This document shows, piece by piece, positions 16,291-24,927 of a DNA stretch of 64,000 nucleotides. The notes beneath the pieces are model-generated. The model was given only the letters and a program-made list of their open reading frames with translations, had not been told where the DNA came from and searched no databases. The DNA lies in assembly GCF_000429445.1 (NCBI RefSeq), contig NZ_AUBW01000014.1, forward strand, positions 82,983 to 146,982, in the 5' to 3' direction. The translations under genes were made by a program, and so were the position numbers. Each line of letters begins with the position of its first letter. Positions within the stretch are counted from its first letter, which is position 1. Source of the stretch: Algoriphagus terrigena DSM 22685 (GTDB lineage: Bacteria; Bacteroidota; Bacteroidia; Cytophagales; Cyclobacteriaceae).

Positions 16291-16587
16291 GGCCGATCAT
16301 TCCATTCACCACATACCAACCTGATTCGCAAAACTTCCTGGAAAAACGAAGACAAAACGCAGAATCAATGAATCCAAAACGCCAAAATTTAAACGGTGCC
16401 TGATTTGATCCTGCACTTTAGAATTTGAAACGATAGTGACTATTTCACTCAAACTAACCAATGTGTCCCCGCTCTAAACTGACCCACCCCTACTATCCGT
16501 GGATCTGTTGGCTAAAATAGTGATGGGTTACTATTTATCTATCATGCCTGAGGGCCTATCTCTTCAGTTCTGTCTTTTGGAAGCAGT
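16291..16587. other. Non-coding stretch with a possible IS21-type end
   Basis: No gene is seen. At about 16470-16492 the minus strand reads GGGTCAGTTTAGAGCGGGG, similar to a sequence at 26962-26979 in opposite orientation (GGGTCAGTTTGAGCGG). Multiple GGGTCAGTTTGA-type words are typical of the ends of IS21-family elements, so this may be a relic end. Confidence 0.35.
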
Positions 16588-17286
16588 TTAAGTGGCATTT
16601 TTAACATAGACTTTTCCTCCGCAGGTTTGATGATCTCCTGATTTGCTAACCGTAGAATACTTAATACCATGTCTGATCGCTTTATAAGATATCGACCTAA
16701 GTGTCTTTTCGTCCCGTTTAGTGAGTAAACCAACTTCTCTTTTCAAAAAAGCATTAACCATGGATTGGGAATTATCATCACCAAACAATTGCCAGTGAGC
16801 GTGGTCATCTTTTACGGGGTCTACTGTATCAATCGTATAATCTATACTGGCACTTGCCTCGTTTGGTTTTATTCTACAACTCTTCATTTGATAAGTCAAG
16901 TCAAAATGTGACTTAGGCCCTATTAGAATCAAATCAATTGATCTAAATCGAAAAAGAACTTCTTCATTTGAGACTTCTAATAAACCAGATTTGAGTCCTG
17001 CGCATATACATTTTGCAAGTTCATCCAATGAGTATGGAATGAGACTATTTTCTTGTACCAATGATTCTATATGCTCAATTGTAGATTTATGTTGAAACCT
17101 CATTGTACCTGAGATTGCCCCAATTAATTTTCCATTTTTGAGAGAAAAAGTCTTGTCAAATTCATCTGATTGTACGCTTGATTTACTTTTTTGAATTTCT
17201 CCTTCATAAACAGCACCACTAGAAATTCTTCCGTCACTAGCCACTACCGCAGATGATTTTGTCACAATTCCAACTATGATTGTCAT
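16588..17286 (-). CDS. Proteasome/HslV-like Ntn hydrolase
   Basis: This 232-residue protein begins MTIIVGIVTKSSAVVASDGR. Removing Met leaves an N-terminal Thr, with Asp exactly at position 17, as in proteasome beta subunits and HslV (T1, D17). A later DKTFSLKNGKLIGAISGTM segment corresponds to the Lys-containing strand and the glycine turn, separated from D17 by a longer insert than in HslV. This points to a self-standing N-terminal-nucleophile peptidase of the proteasome-like family. There is no HslU, Anbu-operon or ATPase partner beside it, so the target and unfolding partner are unknown. It lies alone between copies of repeat A and has the AT-rich composition of its cargo neighbours. Confidence 0.75.
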   Translation of the reverse strand: MTIIVGIVTKSSAVVASDGRISSGAVYEGEIQKSKSSVQSDEFDKTFSLKNGKLIGAISGTMRFQHKSTIEHIESLVQENSLIPYSLDELAKCICAGLKSGLLEVSNEEVLFRFRSIDLILIGPKSHFDLTYQMKSCRIKPNEASASIDYTIDTVDPVKDDHAHWQLFGDDNSQSMVNAFLKREVGLLTKRDEKTLRSISYKAIRHGIKYSTVSKSGDHQTCGGKVYVKNAT

Positions 17287-17288
17287 GT

Positions 17289-17366
17289 TTAATAAATTAT
17301 GTCTAATTCGTCTATTCGCTCCATTTCTGCCGACAAATCAAATTTATGTATACCAATGTTTATCAT
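17289..17366 (-). pseudogene. 25-codon leader ORF copied from the HEPN gene start
   Basis: A 25-codon frame starts MINIGIHKF, nearly the same as the HEPN protein start MINIGKHRF, and then diverges. It stops 2 bases before the ATG of the Ntn hydrolase. It is best read as a fragment of a duplicated HEPN gene start that now supplies upstream expression signals. A functional leader peptide coupled to the next gene is possible. Confidence 0.5.
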
Positions 17367-17425
17367 TCAGAAACGTAATAACAGTTAAGCCAGGTTGAAG
17401 CCGGTGCAGTAGTCCACTGGGTCAG
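17347..17425 (-). repeat. Direct repeat A2: diverged second copy of the HEPN 5' region
   Basis: This is the second copy of the HEPN promoter and start region (see 16215-16290). It shares GTATACC/GCTTACC-AATGTTTATCATTCAG and the downstream GGTTGAAGC(C/T)GG word, with scattered substitutions. It marks the other side of the Ntn-hydrolase module. Confidence 0.7.
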
Positions 17426-17480
17426 TCACGCTACTTACAAGTTCGCCAACCTTGATAATTTAAAAATACATTAATTCAAT

Positions 17481-19370
17481 TCATAAATTTGGAATTTCTA
17501 AACCATATTTTTCAAGTATAAATTGATTCGGAGTAGCAGTTAACAAAAACTCTCTTCTCTCTTCATCTGTAAAGTTATATATTCCAAAATTCTTTAAATA
17601 ATTTTTACTCATAGAGATATAACCGGATGAATAGTCCTTTGTCGTCGCACGTATGTAATAATAAAAAAGATCAGTTTCCATTAGTTTCTTAAGCAAAATC
17701 AATTCTTCCAAATCATTACTTGTCACGGCTATACCATTATAAAACAGCAAGTCCGTGTCCTGAGAAATAACAAATCTTGGACGCTCACAGATATGCGGGA
17801 AGAATAATTTAAGTTGATTAATATCCAGAGATTGGCGTCTTCCATAGGCATACCAAGCCTCATACTCCCCTCGTCCCTTATCGCGATTGGCTAAAATGGC
17901 GCGATGAACAAATAAATATCTATATGTAAGCGGAAATTCTCTCCTCAGTACTTCTTCTGTAATTATGATGACCCTTCCATCTTGAACAAAATAAGGAAAA
18001 ATTATTTTCTCAATTTTATCAGCTAAGTCGTCTGAATTCTTTAATTTATTTGCATTGACAATATTTCGACATATCCTCCGTTCTATTGGAAATATTTCAT
18101 TCTCTTTCCCAAGGAAATAATAGTTTTCATCTTCTCTAACAGGCACAAATTTATAAATGCTATTTTTCAAGGTAGCAATCCCATTCTTCGTCGTATAAAG
18201 CTCCTTAAATTGACGACCAGTTTGTTCTACCACCGACACAAAATTATCAATAACCCGAGAGTTAGTTAAATTCCATCCATCAAAATGGTTTAAATCTTGA
18301 TAATCATATATTGTAAAATCACGATTCTCTAGATTCAAAAGCTCTCTACTCCAGCATCGCCTATATCGGATTAAACCATTACTATTACCATTGGATAAGA
18401 AACAAATACATGTATACGTATTTCTATCTTTAAAAACCTGTTCACCGCCAAAATTGATAAGTTCCAGGTTGATACTTTGGTCGTTAAAGTACTGTCTTAG
18501 CGCACGGCCGTTGATACTTTTTATAAATGTGTTTACAGTGATATAACCTAAAATCCCCGTTTCGTTCAACATTTCAAATCCAATCTGAAAGAATGGAATA
18601 TATAAATCAGGATGGCCAGTACGAGCTACTACAAAATTTTGTGACAAGTTCAGGGTCTCTGCGTCCATGTTCCGAGATGCCACATAAGGAGGATTACCGA
18701 CAACGAGATCGAAGCCACCATTTTGATTTACTAGAGATACATGTTCCCGCCAATCAAAATTTAAAGAATTTTCGACGTATAGGTTAAAAATGTAAAAACT
18801 CTGATCCTCCCCGCTACCAATGGCCAATAATGACAACAACAGTTTTGCCCTTTCAATACTATATCCAGTTATGTCTACTCCGAAAATATTATCCCTGAAA
18901 ATATCAAAAAAACTCCTATTTGTGATCGACTTTACTTTTTTGGCAGCAGTTAAGAGAAATCCTCCGCATCCACAGGAAATATCGGCTATCAATATTTGAT
19001 CTAACAAGACGTTGGAACGCTCAAGAGCCTGATTGACAATATACTCACGTATTGATTTAGGAGTATAAATTGCGCCATTCATAACTTTGTCTGAAGGAGA
19101 AATTACAAATTCAAACAATTCAATTAGCCCTTCAAAATCTAGTTCACCATCACTCAGCTGACCGATAAATTCCTCTAATATCTTTGATTCATCGCTACCA
19201 TCTAAAATTTTATGACGTTGTATCTCTTCATTTAAAACTTCGTCAATTCCATTTACCCTTAAGTACGCACTGATGATAATACTGTTGACTTTAAAGGTGT
19301 CATCCGAATACTTACGTAATAAATTAAAAATTCCAGAAACCATTAAATTCCAGTTAATAGTTGCGGCCAA
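17481..19370 (-). CDS. Eco57I/TaqI-type N6-adenine DNA methyltransferase
   Basis: This 629-residue protein has a class-I methyltransferase core: motif I ADISCGCGGFLL (130-140), an acidic FGVDITGYSIERAK step (163-175), and the catalytic NPPY at 226-229. A C-terminal target-recognition-like half follows, with PRFVISQDTDLLFYNGIAVT and a TaqI_C-like end. It would transfer a methyl group from S-adenosylmethionine to adenine N6 in DNA. No nuclease motif is evident, so it is not obviously a complete type IIG enzyme. It is the last gene of a four-gene operon and overlaps the 265-residue upstream gene by 28 bases. The neighbours are signalling proteins rather than a restriction subunit, which is unusual. 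Confidence 0.85.
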   Translation of the reverse strand: MAATINWNLMVSGIFNLLRKYSDDTFKVNSIIISAYLRVNGIDEVLNEEIQRHKILDGSDESKILEEFIGQLSDGELDFEGLIELFEFVISPSDKVMNGAIYTPKSIREYIVNQALERSNVLLDQILIADISCGCGGFLLTAAKKVKSITNRSFFDIFRDNIFGVDITGYSIERAKLLLSLLAIGSGEDQSFYIFNLYVENSLNFDWREHVSLVNQNGGFDLVVGNPPYVASRNMDAETLNLSQNFVVARTGHPDLYIPFFQIGFEMLNETGILGYITVNTFIKSINGRALRQYFNDQSINLELINFGGEQVFKDRNTYTCICFLSNGNSNGLIRYRRCWSRELLNLENRDFTIYDYQDLNHFDGWNLTNSRVIDNFVSVVEQTGRQFKELYTTKNGIATLKNSIYKFVPVREDENYYFLGKENEIFPIERRICRNIVNANKLKNSDDLADKIEKIIFPYFVQDGRVIIITEEVLRREFPLTYRYLFVHRAILANRDKGRGEYEAWYAYGRRQSLDINQLKLFFPHICERPRFVISQDTDLLFYNGIAVTSNDLEELILLKKLMETDLFYYYIRATTKDYSSGYISMSKNYLKNFGIYNFTDEERREFLLTATPNQFILEKYGLEIPNL

Positions 19371-20140
19371 ATTGCAGCGGGATTCCAGAAAATGTCTTGT
19401 TGAGCAAAGGGCTTCCAGTGTGAGGCCTTAGTATGCGCATATGGTTTCCATATGTAAGATTGATAATCGCGAACGAGATTTACGTACTCCCCATCTTGGC
19501 GCAATTTTCGCCACGACGTCGAGAAGAAATTAGATAGGACAAAATCTACACCTAAAATAATATCCATCGGGTAATGAACCACCCGGGGTGCATCTAAAAT
19601 CAAAGAATTGCCGAAATCTCTAAACTTCTTTTCCAATTTCCTCCCTCCAAATTGAAGATGATAAATCGGGTGACAATCTTCCGGGGTATTATCTCCATCT
19701 TTGAAGATGTGTCGATCAAGGTGATATGACGTAATCAGTTCAGAGCTTTTTCCGGTATTTCCATTAACATAATTTCCACTAATTACAATATTAAACTCAA
19801 GGTATCTATATGGATCGCAAACCACTTTGAACTCTTGATAGTCGGCAATGAGACGCACACTTAAAGACAAACAAAGATTTGTTGCGTTTTCGGGGTGTGT
19901 ATGCCTTGGAAGTTGCTCAAAATAGAAATTTATATCCCCGGTATCGTAACCCCAAAAATCATAGTTAATTGGATCACTAAGTTCGATCTTGGGAACATAA
20001 TCAAAATTTTTTATTTGATTAGCCGCTTCAAAAATTTTAGATGTGTCACAAATCCCAGCTTTATTGAGAACACGCCCAAATTGCTCCAGCTCGCTTGCTC
20101 TGCTAAGACGAAAAGCCCTTGCTCTATTATTAATTGCCAT
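19343..20140 (-). CDS. Uncharacterised protein of the kinase/receiver/methyltransferase operon
   Basis: I do not recognise this 265-residue protein. It has no membrane segment or signal peptide. It is rich in aromatic residues, with a strand-rich centre (FKVVCDPYRYLEFNIVISG), a histidine-rich part (LITSYHLDRHIF, CHPIYHLQFGG), and a Trp-rich C-terminus (SHWKPFAQQDIFWNPAAIWP). Its ATG overlaps the stop of the receiver gene by one base (TAATG) and its end overlaps the methyltransferase start by 28 bases. It must therefore be made together with both and is likely part of the same complex. Confidence 0.7.
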   Translation of the reverse strand: MAINNRARAFRLSRASELEQFGRVLNKAGICDTSKIFEAANQIKNFDYVPKIELSDPINYDFWGYDTGDINFYFEQLPRHTHPENATNLCLSLSVRLIADYQEFKVVCDPYRYLEFNIVISGNYVNGNTGKSSELITSYHLDRHIFKDGDNTPEDCHPIYHLQFGGRKLEKKFRDFGNSLILDAPRVVHYPMDIILGVDFVLSNFFSTSWRKLRQDGEYVNLVRDYQSYIWKPYAHTKASHWKPFAQQDIFWNPAAIWPQLLTGI

Positions 20141-21228
20141 TACTGTAAAGAATTAAGAATATTCCTATAGCGTTCCCGTTCCCCAGGATGAATACGCAGT
20201 CCGGCATCTCTTTTTACTCTTTCCAATGCAGCCTCTATTGACATGTACTTTGTGTCCTGCCAGGGCAAGGGTTCCGGTCCGTCAATTCTCAAGCCCTCCC
20301 TCGGATCGAGAGGCTGATTATACCCTTGACAAATCGCCCAATAGCGATAGCTCGTCGCTTTAGGCAATGGATCTGCAACGACCAATCTACCATCGAATTT
20401 CTTATTTAGCATTTCCACTCTATCGCGAGCATCTAATGTAGCAAGTGGTTGTGGTTCAACATTTACCTCCCACCACTTATTTAACTTATGCATCCACCAG
20501 CGATTCCATCCAGATGAAAATACTCCAGTATATTTGCATTCTTGAAGGTGTTCTTTAGCAAAATCCGACCATGTTTCTGACTGTTTAATATCTATACCAA
20601 GTCTTGCTGCTAAATAAGATTCATCAATCAGTGGGCCAGGCTTGCGGATCAGTTCATCAAGGATATGTTTCGAATAACTATAGGAAACTGTTCCCTCGCC
20701 GGTAATTAGTTGTTCAGAAAATATACGCTTATCAAGTCCTTCCAGGTTCTCAAGATCGAGCATTTTTGCAATATTCGGCTTCCACCTCGCAATGGTGAAA
20801 TATGCTTCCGCAATTGCATGGATTTTGACCTGCAATTTCTTATCGGTAATTCTTTCTTTGGTGAAAAGGATATCAAATAATTGCTTACTTAACGTATCCC
20901 CACTGAAAGCCGCATTCATTTTTTGCTGGGTAGTAAACAAAATTAGAGGCATTTCATGTGACCACTCTCCTTCACTTACTTTTGTACGCAACTGCTGCGC
21001 TAATGTAGTAGCAGAATAATAGGCCTTTCGATCGCCAGAAAGGTTTTCATCTAATTTGAGATCCAAAATCAACCCCTGATACTTACCTCCATCTTCAAAC
21101 AACTCTGCTAGTTGTTTTTCAAATGACGTTGGTCGTACAGCTGTAACATGAATTAATCCTGTCGTATTGAACCCGTCAACAATGCTGTCTTTAGGGTCAT
21201 CATCTATGTATAATAAATTATAAGTCAT
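20140..21228 (-). CDS. Receiver-domain protein with unknown output domain
   Basis: This 362-residue protein has an N-terminal CheY-like receiver. It shows LLYIDDDPKDS with D9-D11, the phospho-acceptor D56 in GLILDLKLDE, the switch Thr in PLILFTTQQK (about 99-100), and the Lys in ILFTKERI (K124). All conserved residues are present, so phosphorylation is expected. The C-terminal 230 residues match no domain I know; they contain a Trp-rich core (SSGWNRWWMHKLNKWWEV). It overlaps the upstream kinase gene by 11 bases and the next gene by one base, so it is the natural partner of that kinase. Confidence 0.75.
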   Translation of the reverse strand: MTYNLLYIDDDPKDSIVDGFNTTGLIHVTAVRPTSFEKQLAELFEDGGKYQGLILDLKLDENLSGDRKAYYSATTLAQQLRTKVSEGEWSHEMPLILFTTQQKMNAAFSGDTLSKQLFDILFTKERITDKKLQVKIHAIAEAYFTIARWKPNIAKMLDLENLEGLDKRIFSEQLITGEGTVSYSYSKHILDELIRKPGPLIDESYLAARLGIDIKQSETWSDFAKEHLQECKYTGVFSSGWNRWWMHKLNKWWEVNVEPQPLATLDARDRVEMLNKKFDGRLVVADPLPKATSYRYWAICQGYNQPLDPREGLRIDGPEPLPWQDTKYMSIEAALERVKRDAGLRIHPGERERYRNILNSLQ

Positions 21229-23584
21229 ATTGAGAGATTTCCTCTTCAGAGGCGATTGGTACCTCTATACGAAATGTTGTTTTATATCCTTCATCGGGAG
21301 ATGACAGAAATATCTCCCCTCCATAACTAAGCACGATATCGCTAATAATCTTCAAGCCAAGGCCCGTGCCGGCGATTTCCTCATGAATGGTTCCTGAATG
21401 GCCAGCTTGACTAGAAGTAGTAAAAAAAGCTTTAAATACTTTTTCTTCATTTTCTGGTGGAATCCCATCGCCGTTGTCACTGAACTCCAGATACACGACT
21501 TCATCTGTTTTACCCGCCTTTATTCTAATATTTCCCAGGATTTTTGCCCGCTTAATCGCTTTTTTGCTGTTACTGTAAAGGTTATAGAGTATCGATGCCC
21601 ATTCTGACGGGTGCATTTTACAAGTGAACAAACCATAATCACTAAAAATTGGAGAAACTGTTAATGAACTTCGTTCAGTATCTGGAACTATTACTGTTAA
21701 AAACCGATTAATCACATCACGCAACTCAATTACAGTCAGCTCCCGTTGTACATTCTGCGAAATAGTTTCGTCGAAATAAGAGGCATATGTATTAAAAGAG
21801 TTGAAGGAAGTTTTCAATCTTAATGCCCTTTTTTGTAGTTCGGATCCTTCATCTGTATTATCAATTAAATACTCCGAGTCAACATCGAACGCTGGAAGAT
21901 ACTGCTTTATTTCATGAGTAAATTCACCAATTGTTAAGCCCAAGCCAGCAAGTACCCGAAGCATGCCAATTTCTTCCAAACTTTCCGCAGCAGCGCGTAA
22001 CTTCTCCGCAAACTCCCGGAATCTTTTTGAACGATCTTCTGATGACTCATTCCTTTTCTCGTTTTTATCTTCGCTTCCCCGATCTGGTTCTTCATTAGTT
22101 CTGATTCCATTCGAGAGTTTATCATCTTTCTCTTTGTCAATCTCATCTGCTAAACCCTCAAGTTCCCCAGCAAGATCACTTACCTCTTCCGCGGCAGTCC
22201 TTTCTTCTTTTAGGTAATTTTTCTGTCCGGTTGTTTGTTTCTTTTTTCGGAAATCCGCAATCCGTAGTACCGAACCCAAAATCGACCGATAAACAAAATC
22301 TACCAACTCGTCGTAAGCGGCATCCTTAAACAAGCCTTCACGACTAGACAATTCATGAAAAGTTATATTACTTGGATCAGTTATTTCTACGAAGCCAAAA
22401 AAATTGTTATTACCATGGGATGGGAGAATAACACGTCTTCTTAGGGACTCATCCAAGCCCAACCAATCATTCTGAGGTTCGCCATAGGGAAGTACTCTGA
22501 ACCCATTTCGATATAAGCGAAAACCACCGGCTTCATTGGCTTTTTGTTGAATGTAACCAGTTACCATTTTAGGAATCATCCCGATATTATATATAAAATA
22601 GTAAGCTTTAAATCTTACATTTCTAATGTGTTTGAAAGATTGGCCTTCTATTCTCACACTACTACTAATATCAGAGTGATCGTAAAGTCCTAATTTAGGA
22701 CTAGAAATATCCCATGATCCATTTCCTACACCGTCAACCTCTCCTGAAATTTCTGCCAAAGCATGTTCAAAAATCATTGTATCACTATCTGCCACTTCTT
22801 CCAGGCCTCCATTGATTGATTGCCAGCATCTAATCTCAAAACCAGGATCAGAAAACTCAATCAGATCAGATTTCAGATCGTTTTGTGAGGAATCAGATTT
22901 AGAAAGTGGAAATGGCTGGATCACATCAATCGAATATTTATACACCCGCCGAATTGCAGCCCCCGTCCATGTTTCTCGAAGGTTACTAATAGTCAAGGTT
23001 GTACCTTTTTGACGTTCCTTTGGGACTTCAGTAATGGCGTTAGAGATGACAATGAGGTTCTGATCCTTGTCGAAATGAGACCAGTCAATCTCAATCTTCA
23101 ATGCAAATAGACTTTCATCAGTCTGGGTTACAATTGTCAGCTTGCTTCCGAGACGTTGTGTGGCGAATCGCCCTATACCCTTCTTTCCCGCCCTTGCTCT
23201 TTTGTAAGTTGGAGAAATGGGATTGTGGAACTTATCTGATGAGGAAATTTTCATAAAGCCGTTCACCAACTGATCTTTAGTCATTCCGTGTCCATCATCT
23301 TCTAATGTAAGGGTGCCACCTGATAAATTAGCATCGTGAAAGATTATCTCAACATATGTAGAATCAGCATCATAGGCGTTCTTAACCAACTCTGAAACTG
23401 CGGTTTCATGTCGAGCAACAAGTTCCCGCCCAAGGCGGTCAATTACACCGGCATCGACAGAAAATCTAACATGCTCGTTGTCAAATGATGCTAGTTGAGT
23501 AGATAATTCAAGAATCCGACTATAGTTCCCGGGTTCAATGTCCAACGTAAGTGATAATTGCTTTCGAATTTCCTCTTCCTTCAT
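21218..23584 (-). CDS. Dual GHKL ATPase: MORC-like module fused to a histidine kinase
   Basis: This 788-residue protein combines two ATPase modules. Residues about 30-220 form an Hsp90/MORC/MutL-like (HATPase_c_3) domain: ETAVSELVKNAYDADSTYVE, TLEDDGHGMTKDQL and GKKGIGRFATQRLGSKL. After a charged coiled-coil linker (about 470-545), a histidine-kinase core begins with an H box LTIGEFTHEIKQYL (His near residue 557). An N box (LYNLYSNSKKAI), FSDNGDGIPPENEEKVFKAF and GTGLGLKI follow. No signal peptide or membrane segment is seen, so it is cytoplasmic. It would sense through the MORC half and phosphorylate the downstream receiver. It heads the four-gene operon with overlaps at each junction. Confidence 0.85.
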   Translation of the reverse strand: MKEEEIRKQLSLTLDIEPGNYSRILELSTQLASFDNEHVRFSVDAGVIDRLGRELVARHETAVSELVKNAYDADSTYVEIIFHDANLSGGTLTLEDDGHGMTKDQLVNGFMKISSSDKFHNPISPTYKRARAGKKGIGRFATQRLGSKLTIVTQTDESLFALKIEIDWSHFDKDQNLIVISNAITEVPKERQKGTTLTISNLRETWTGAAIRRVYKYSIDVIQPFPLSKSDSSQNDLKSDLIEFSDPGFEIRCWQSINGGLEEVADSDTMIFEHALAEISGEVDGVGNGSWDISSPKLGLYDHSDISSSVRIEGQSFKHIRNVRFKAYYFIYNIGMIPKMVTGYIQQKANEAGGFRLYRNGFRVLPYGEPQNDWLGLDESLRRRVILPSHGNNNFFGFVEITDPSNITFHELSSREGLFKDAAYDELVDFVYRSILGSVLRIADFRKKKQTTGQKNYLKEERTAAEEVSDLAGELEGLADEIDKEKDDKLSNGIRTNEEPDRGSEDKNEKRNESSEDRSKRFREFAEKLRAAAESLEEIGMLRVLAGLGLTIGEFTHEIKQYLPAFDVDSEYLIDNTDEGSELQKRALRLKTSFNSFNTYASYFDETISQNVQRELTVIELRDVINRFLTVIVPDTERSSLTVSPIFSDYGLFTCKMHPSEWASILYNLYSNSKKAIKRAKILGNIRIKAGKTDEVVYLEFSDNGDGIPPENEEKVFKAFFTTSSQAGHSGTIHEEIAGTGLGLKIISDIVLSYGGEIFLSSPDEGYKTTFRIEVPIASEEEISQYDL

Positions 23585-24289
23585 GTTAACATTCTCTAAA
23601 CCAAGGCATAACTTATTTTGATATCAATCAGGCTCTTTTTTGTTATTAAAGATATAAATAAAATCTACTATCATCCGGGTAAAAAACAGCGGTAAAACCG
23701 CATTCTCGGCAAAGTACAAAAGAAAAACGGCGGAACCTTCGATTTGGAAGTTTACTCCTTTTGGTCCAAGATGTAGTTACAACACCGCCTCGAGCTGAGC
23801 GCAATCGCCAAGTTTTTCCAGTTAGCCATGAAGTGTCGGATCAGATGCCGAATACATCCAAAACTCAACACTAAGGTCTCTTACGAATTTCTGATCAGAC
23901 GTTTGTTTAGATGATCTTTAGATCCTCAATGTCAAGGGCCGGAGAGGAAAAACCGACACCGATCCCCTCGGAGGGACAGGGATTTCCAAGGCTAAAACCG
24001 CTTCAATCTTGATCTGGGCAACATCAAAAACGAAGGCAGCATTAGTTGTTAGTAAATCCAGCTCAGCCCGAAGGTGTCGGCTGCGTGGGAAACGGCAACG
24101 GAAGTTTGCAAAGGAGAGTTAGCTCGACATTTTGTGCCCTTTTACCTTACATATTTAAAGCTAGTCAATTACACTCTCTTTGGAAATCAAATCGAATTAT
24201 TGCAAAATCTGTCAAATTATGAGCCGATTGTTAACACAAATTCAAGAAAATATGACTGACTCAAAAAAACTGATCAAAGGCATTTCCTG
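23585..24289. other. Non-coding stretch, no gene recognised
   Basis: About 700 bases separate the kinase operon from the next leftward gene. No protein-like frame was found, and the composition shifts between AT-rich and GC-richer patches, as in decayed mobile DNA. The only clear signal is a leftward terminator at about 23679-23701. Confidence 0.4.
23679..23701 (-). terminator. Intrinsic terminator reading leftward
   Basis: A 5-bp hairpin (GCGGT-AAA-ACCGC at 23689-23701) is followed on the minus strand by TGTTTTTTACC. It could end transcription of the ArdC and neighbouring gene before the kinase operon. Confidence 0.55.
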
Positions 24290-24598
24290 TCAAACGATCT
24301 TCCCGAAATCCGGATCCAGCTCCACGCTCTTTTTCCTGGTCTTTTGTTTTGCAGCGACTTCATACTTTCCCAATAATTCCAGGATATCTTTTCTGAACTG
24401 CGGATCGTCAATGGGAAAACCGGACATATTGAAATTGTCATTGAGGATCTGGACAAGATTCTTTGGAAAGACCTGTTTTCCGTAAAATGCCGCATCGGCG
24501 ACGTGGACAATCTGGTTGTCAATATCCTGGAAGATGATCCCTTTATCGGATTTGTCCAGCATGGACAAAGATTCTTTGACTAGCTTTCTGAAATTCAT
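24290..24598 (-). CDS. Small uncharacterised protein of the mobile element
   Basis: This 102-residue protein starts at ATG 24598 (MNFRKLVKESLSML); an upstream in-frame ATG at 24631 is less likely. It is hydrophilic and helical, without a signal peptide or cysteine motif, and ends in a basic segment (AAKQKTRKKSVELDPDFGKIV). It lies downstream of ArdC on the same strand and has the feel of element-backbone hypothetical proteins, but I cannot name a family. Confidence 0.5.
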   Translation of the reverse strand: MNFRKLVKESLSMLDKSDKGIIFQDIDNQIVHVADAAFYGKQVFPKNLVQILNDNFNMSGFPIDDPQFRKDILELLGKYEVAAKQKTRKKSVELDPDFGKIV

Positions 24599-24927
24599 GT
24601 TATTAACTTTTGGAACGCCATGACTTTTCACAGGATAAATAGAAAAGTCAATAACCGTTAGAGTATTAGTATTGCAAGAAAGGATCTCGGTTAAAAGCTC
24701 AGCAGGCTGTCGGATGACCGCTTCTTCGAAAAGAACAAAAAGTTTACCACTCTAGCGCTATCTCAAAGTCTACAGGTTAAAAAAATCATCAAGTTCCTGT
24801 AAATATATGGGCCCGATGGGCGCTGACCGATAGTGAATCGCTTAAGCAGCTTGATTTTATTGCCAAGTAGGAGCCCCTTTTTAAATGAGCCTAGATTATG
24901 ACCAAAAAAGGGGTCTCCCCCTTTCTT
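24599..24927. other. Intergenic stretch with ArdC terminator
   Basis: No gene is seen. At about 24869-24920 a long imperfect hairpin (GGAGCCCCTTTTT with AAAAAAGGGGTCTCC) sits just beyond the ArdC stop. It probably acts as its terminator. Confidence 0.5.

Noticed and set aside
17481..19370. Complete type IIG restriction-modification enzyme
   Set aside because: No PD-(D/E)XK or other nuclease motif seen in the methyltransferase, and its operon partners are signalling proteins.
24074..24485. Plus-strand frames overlapping the small gene at 24290-24598
   Set aside because: They look like antisense shadows; the minus-strand frame has better amino-acid composition and follows ArdC.
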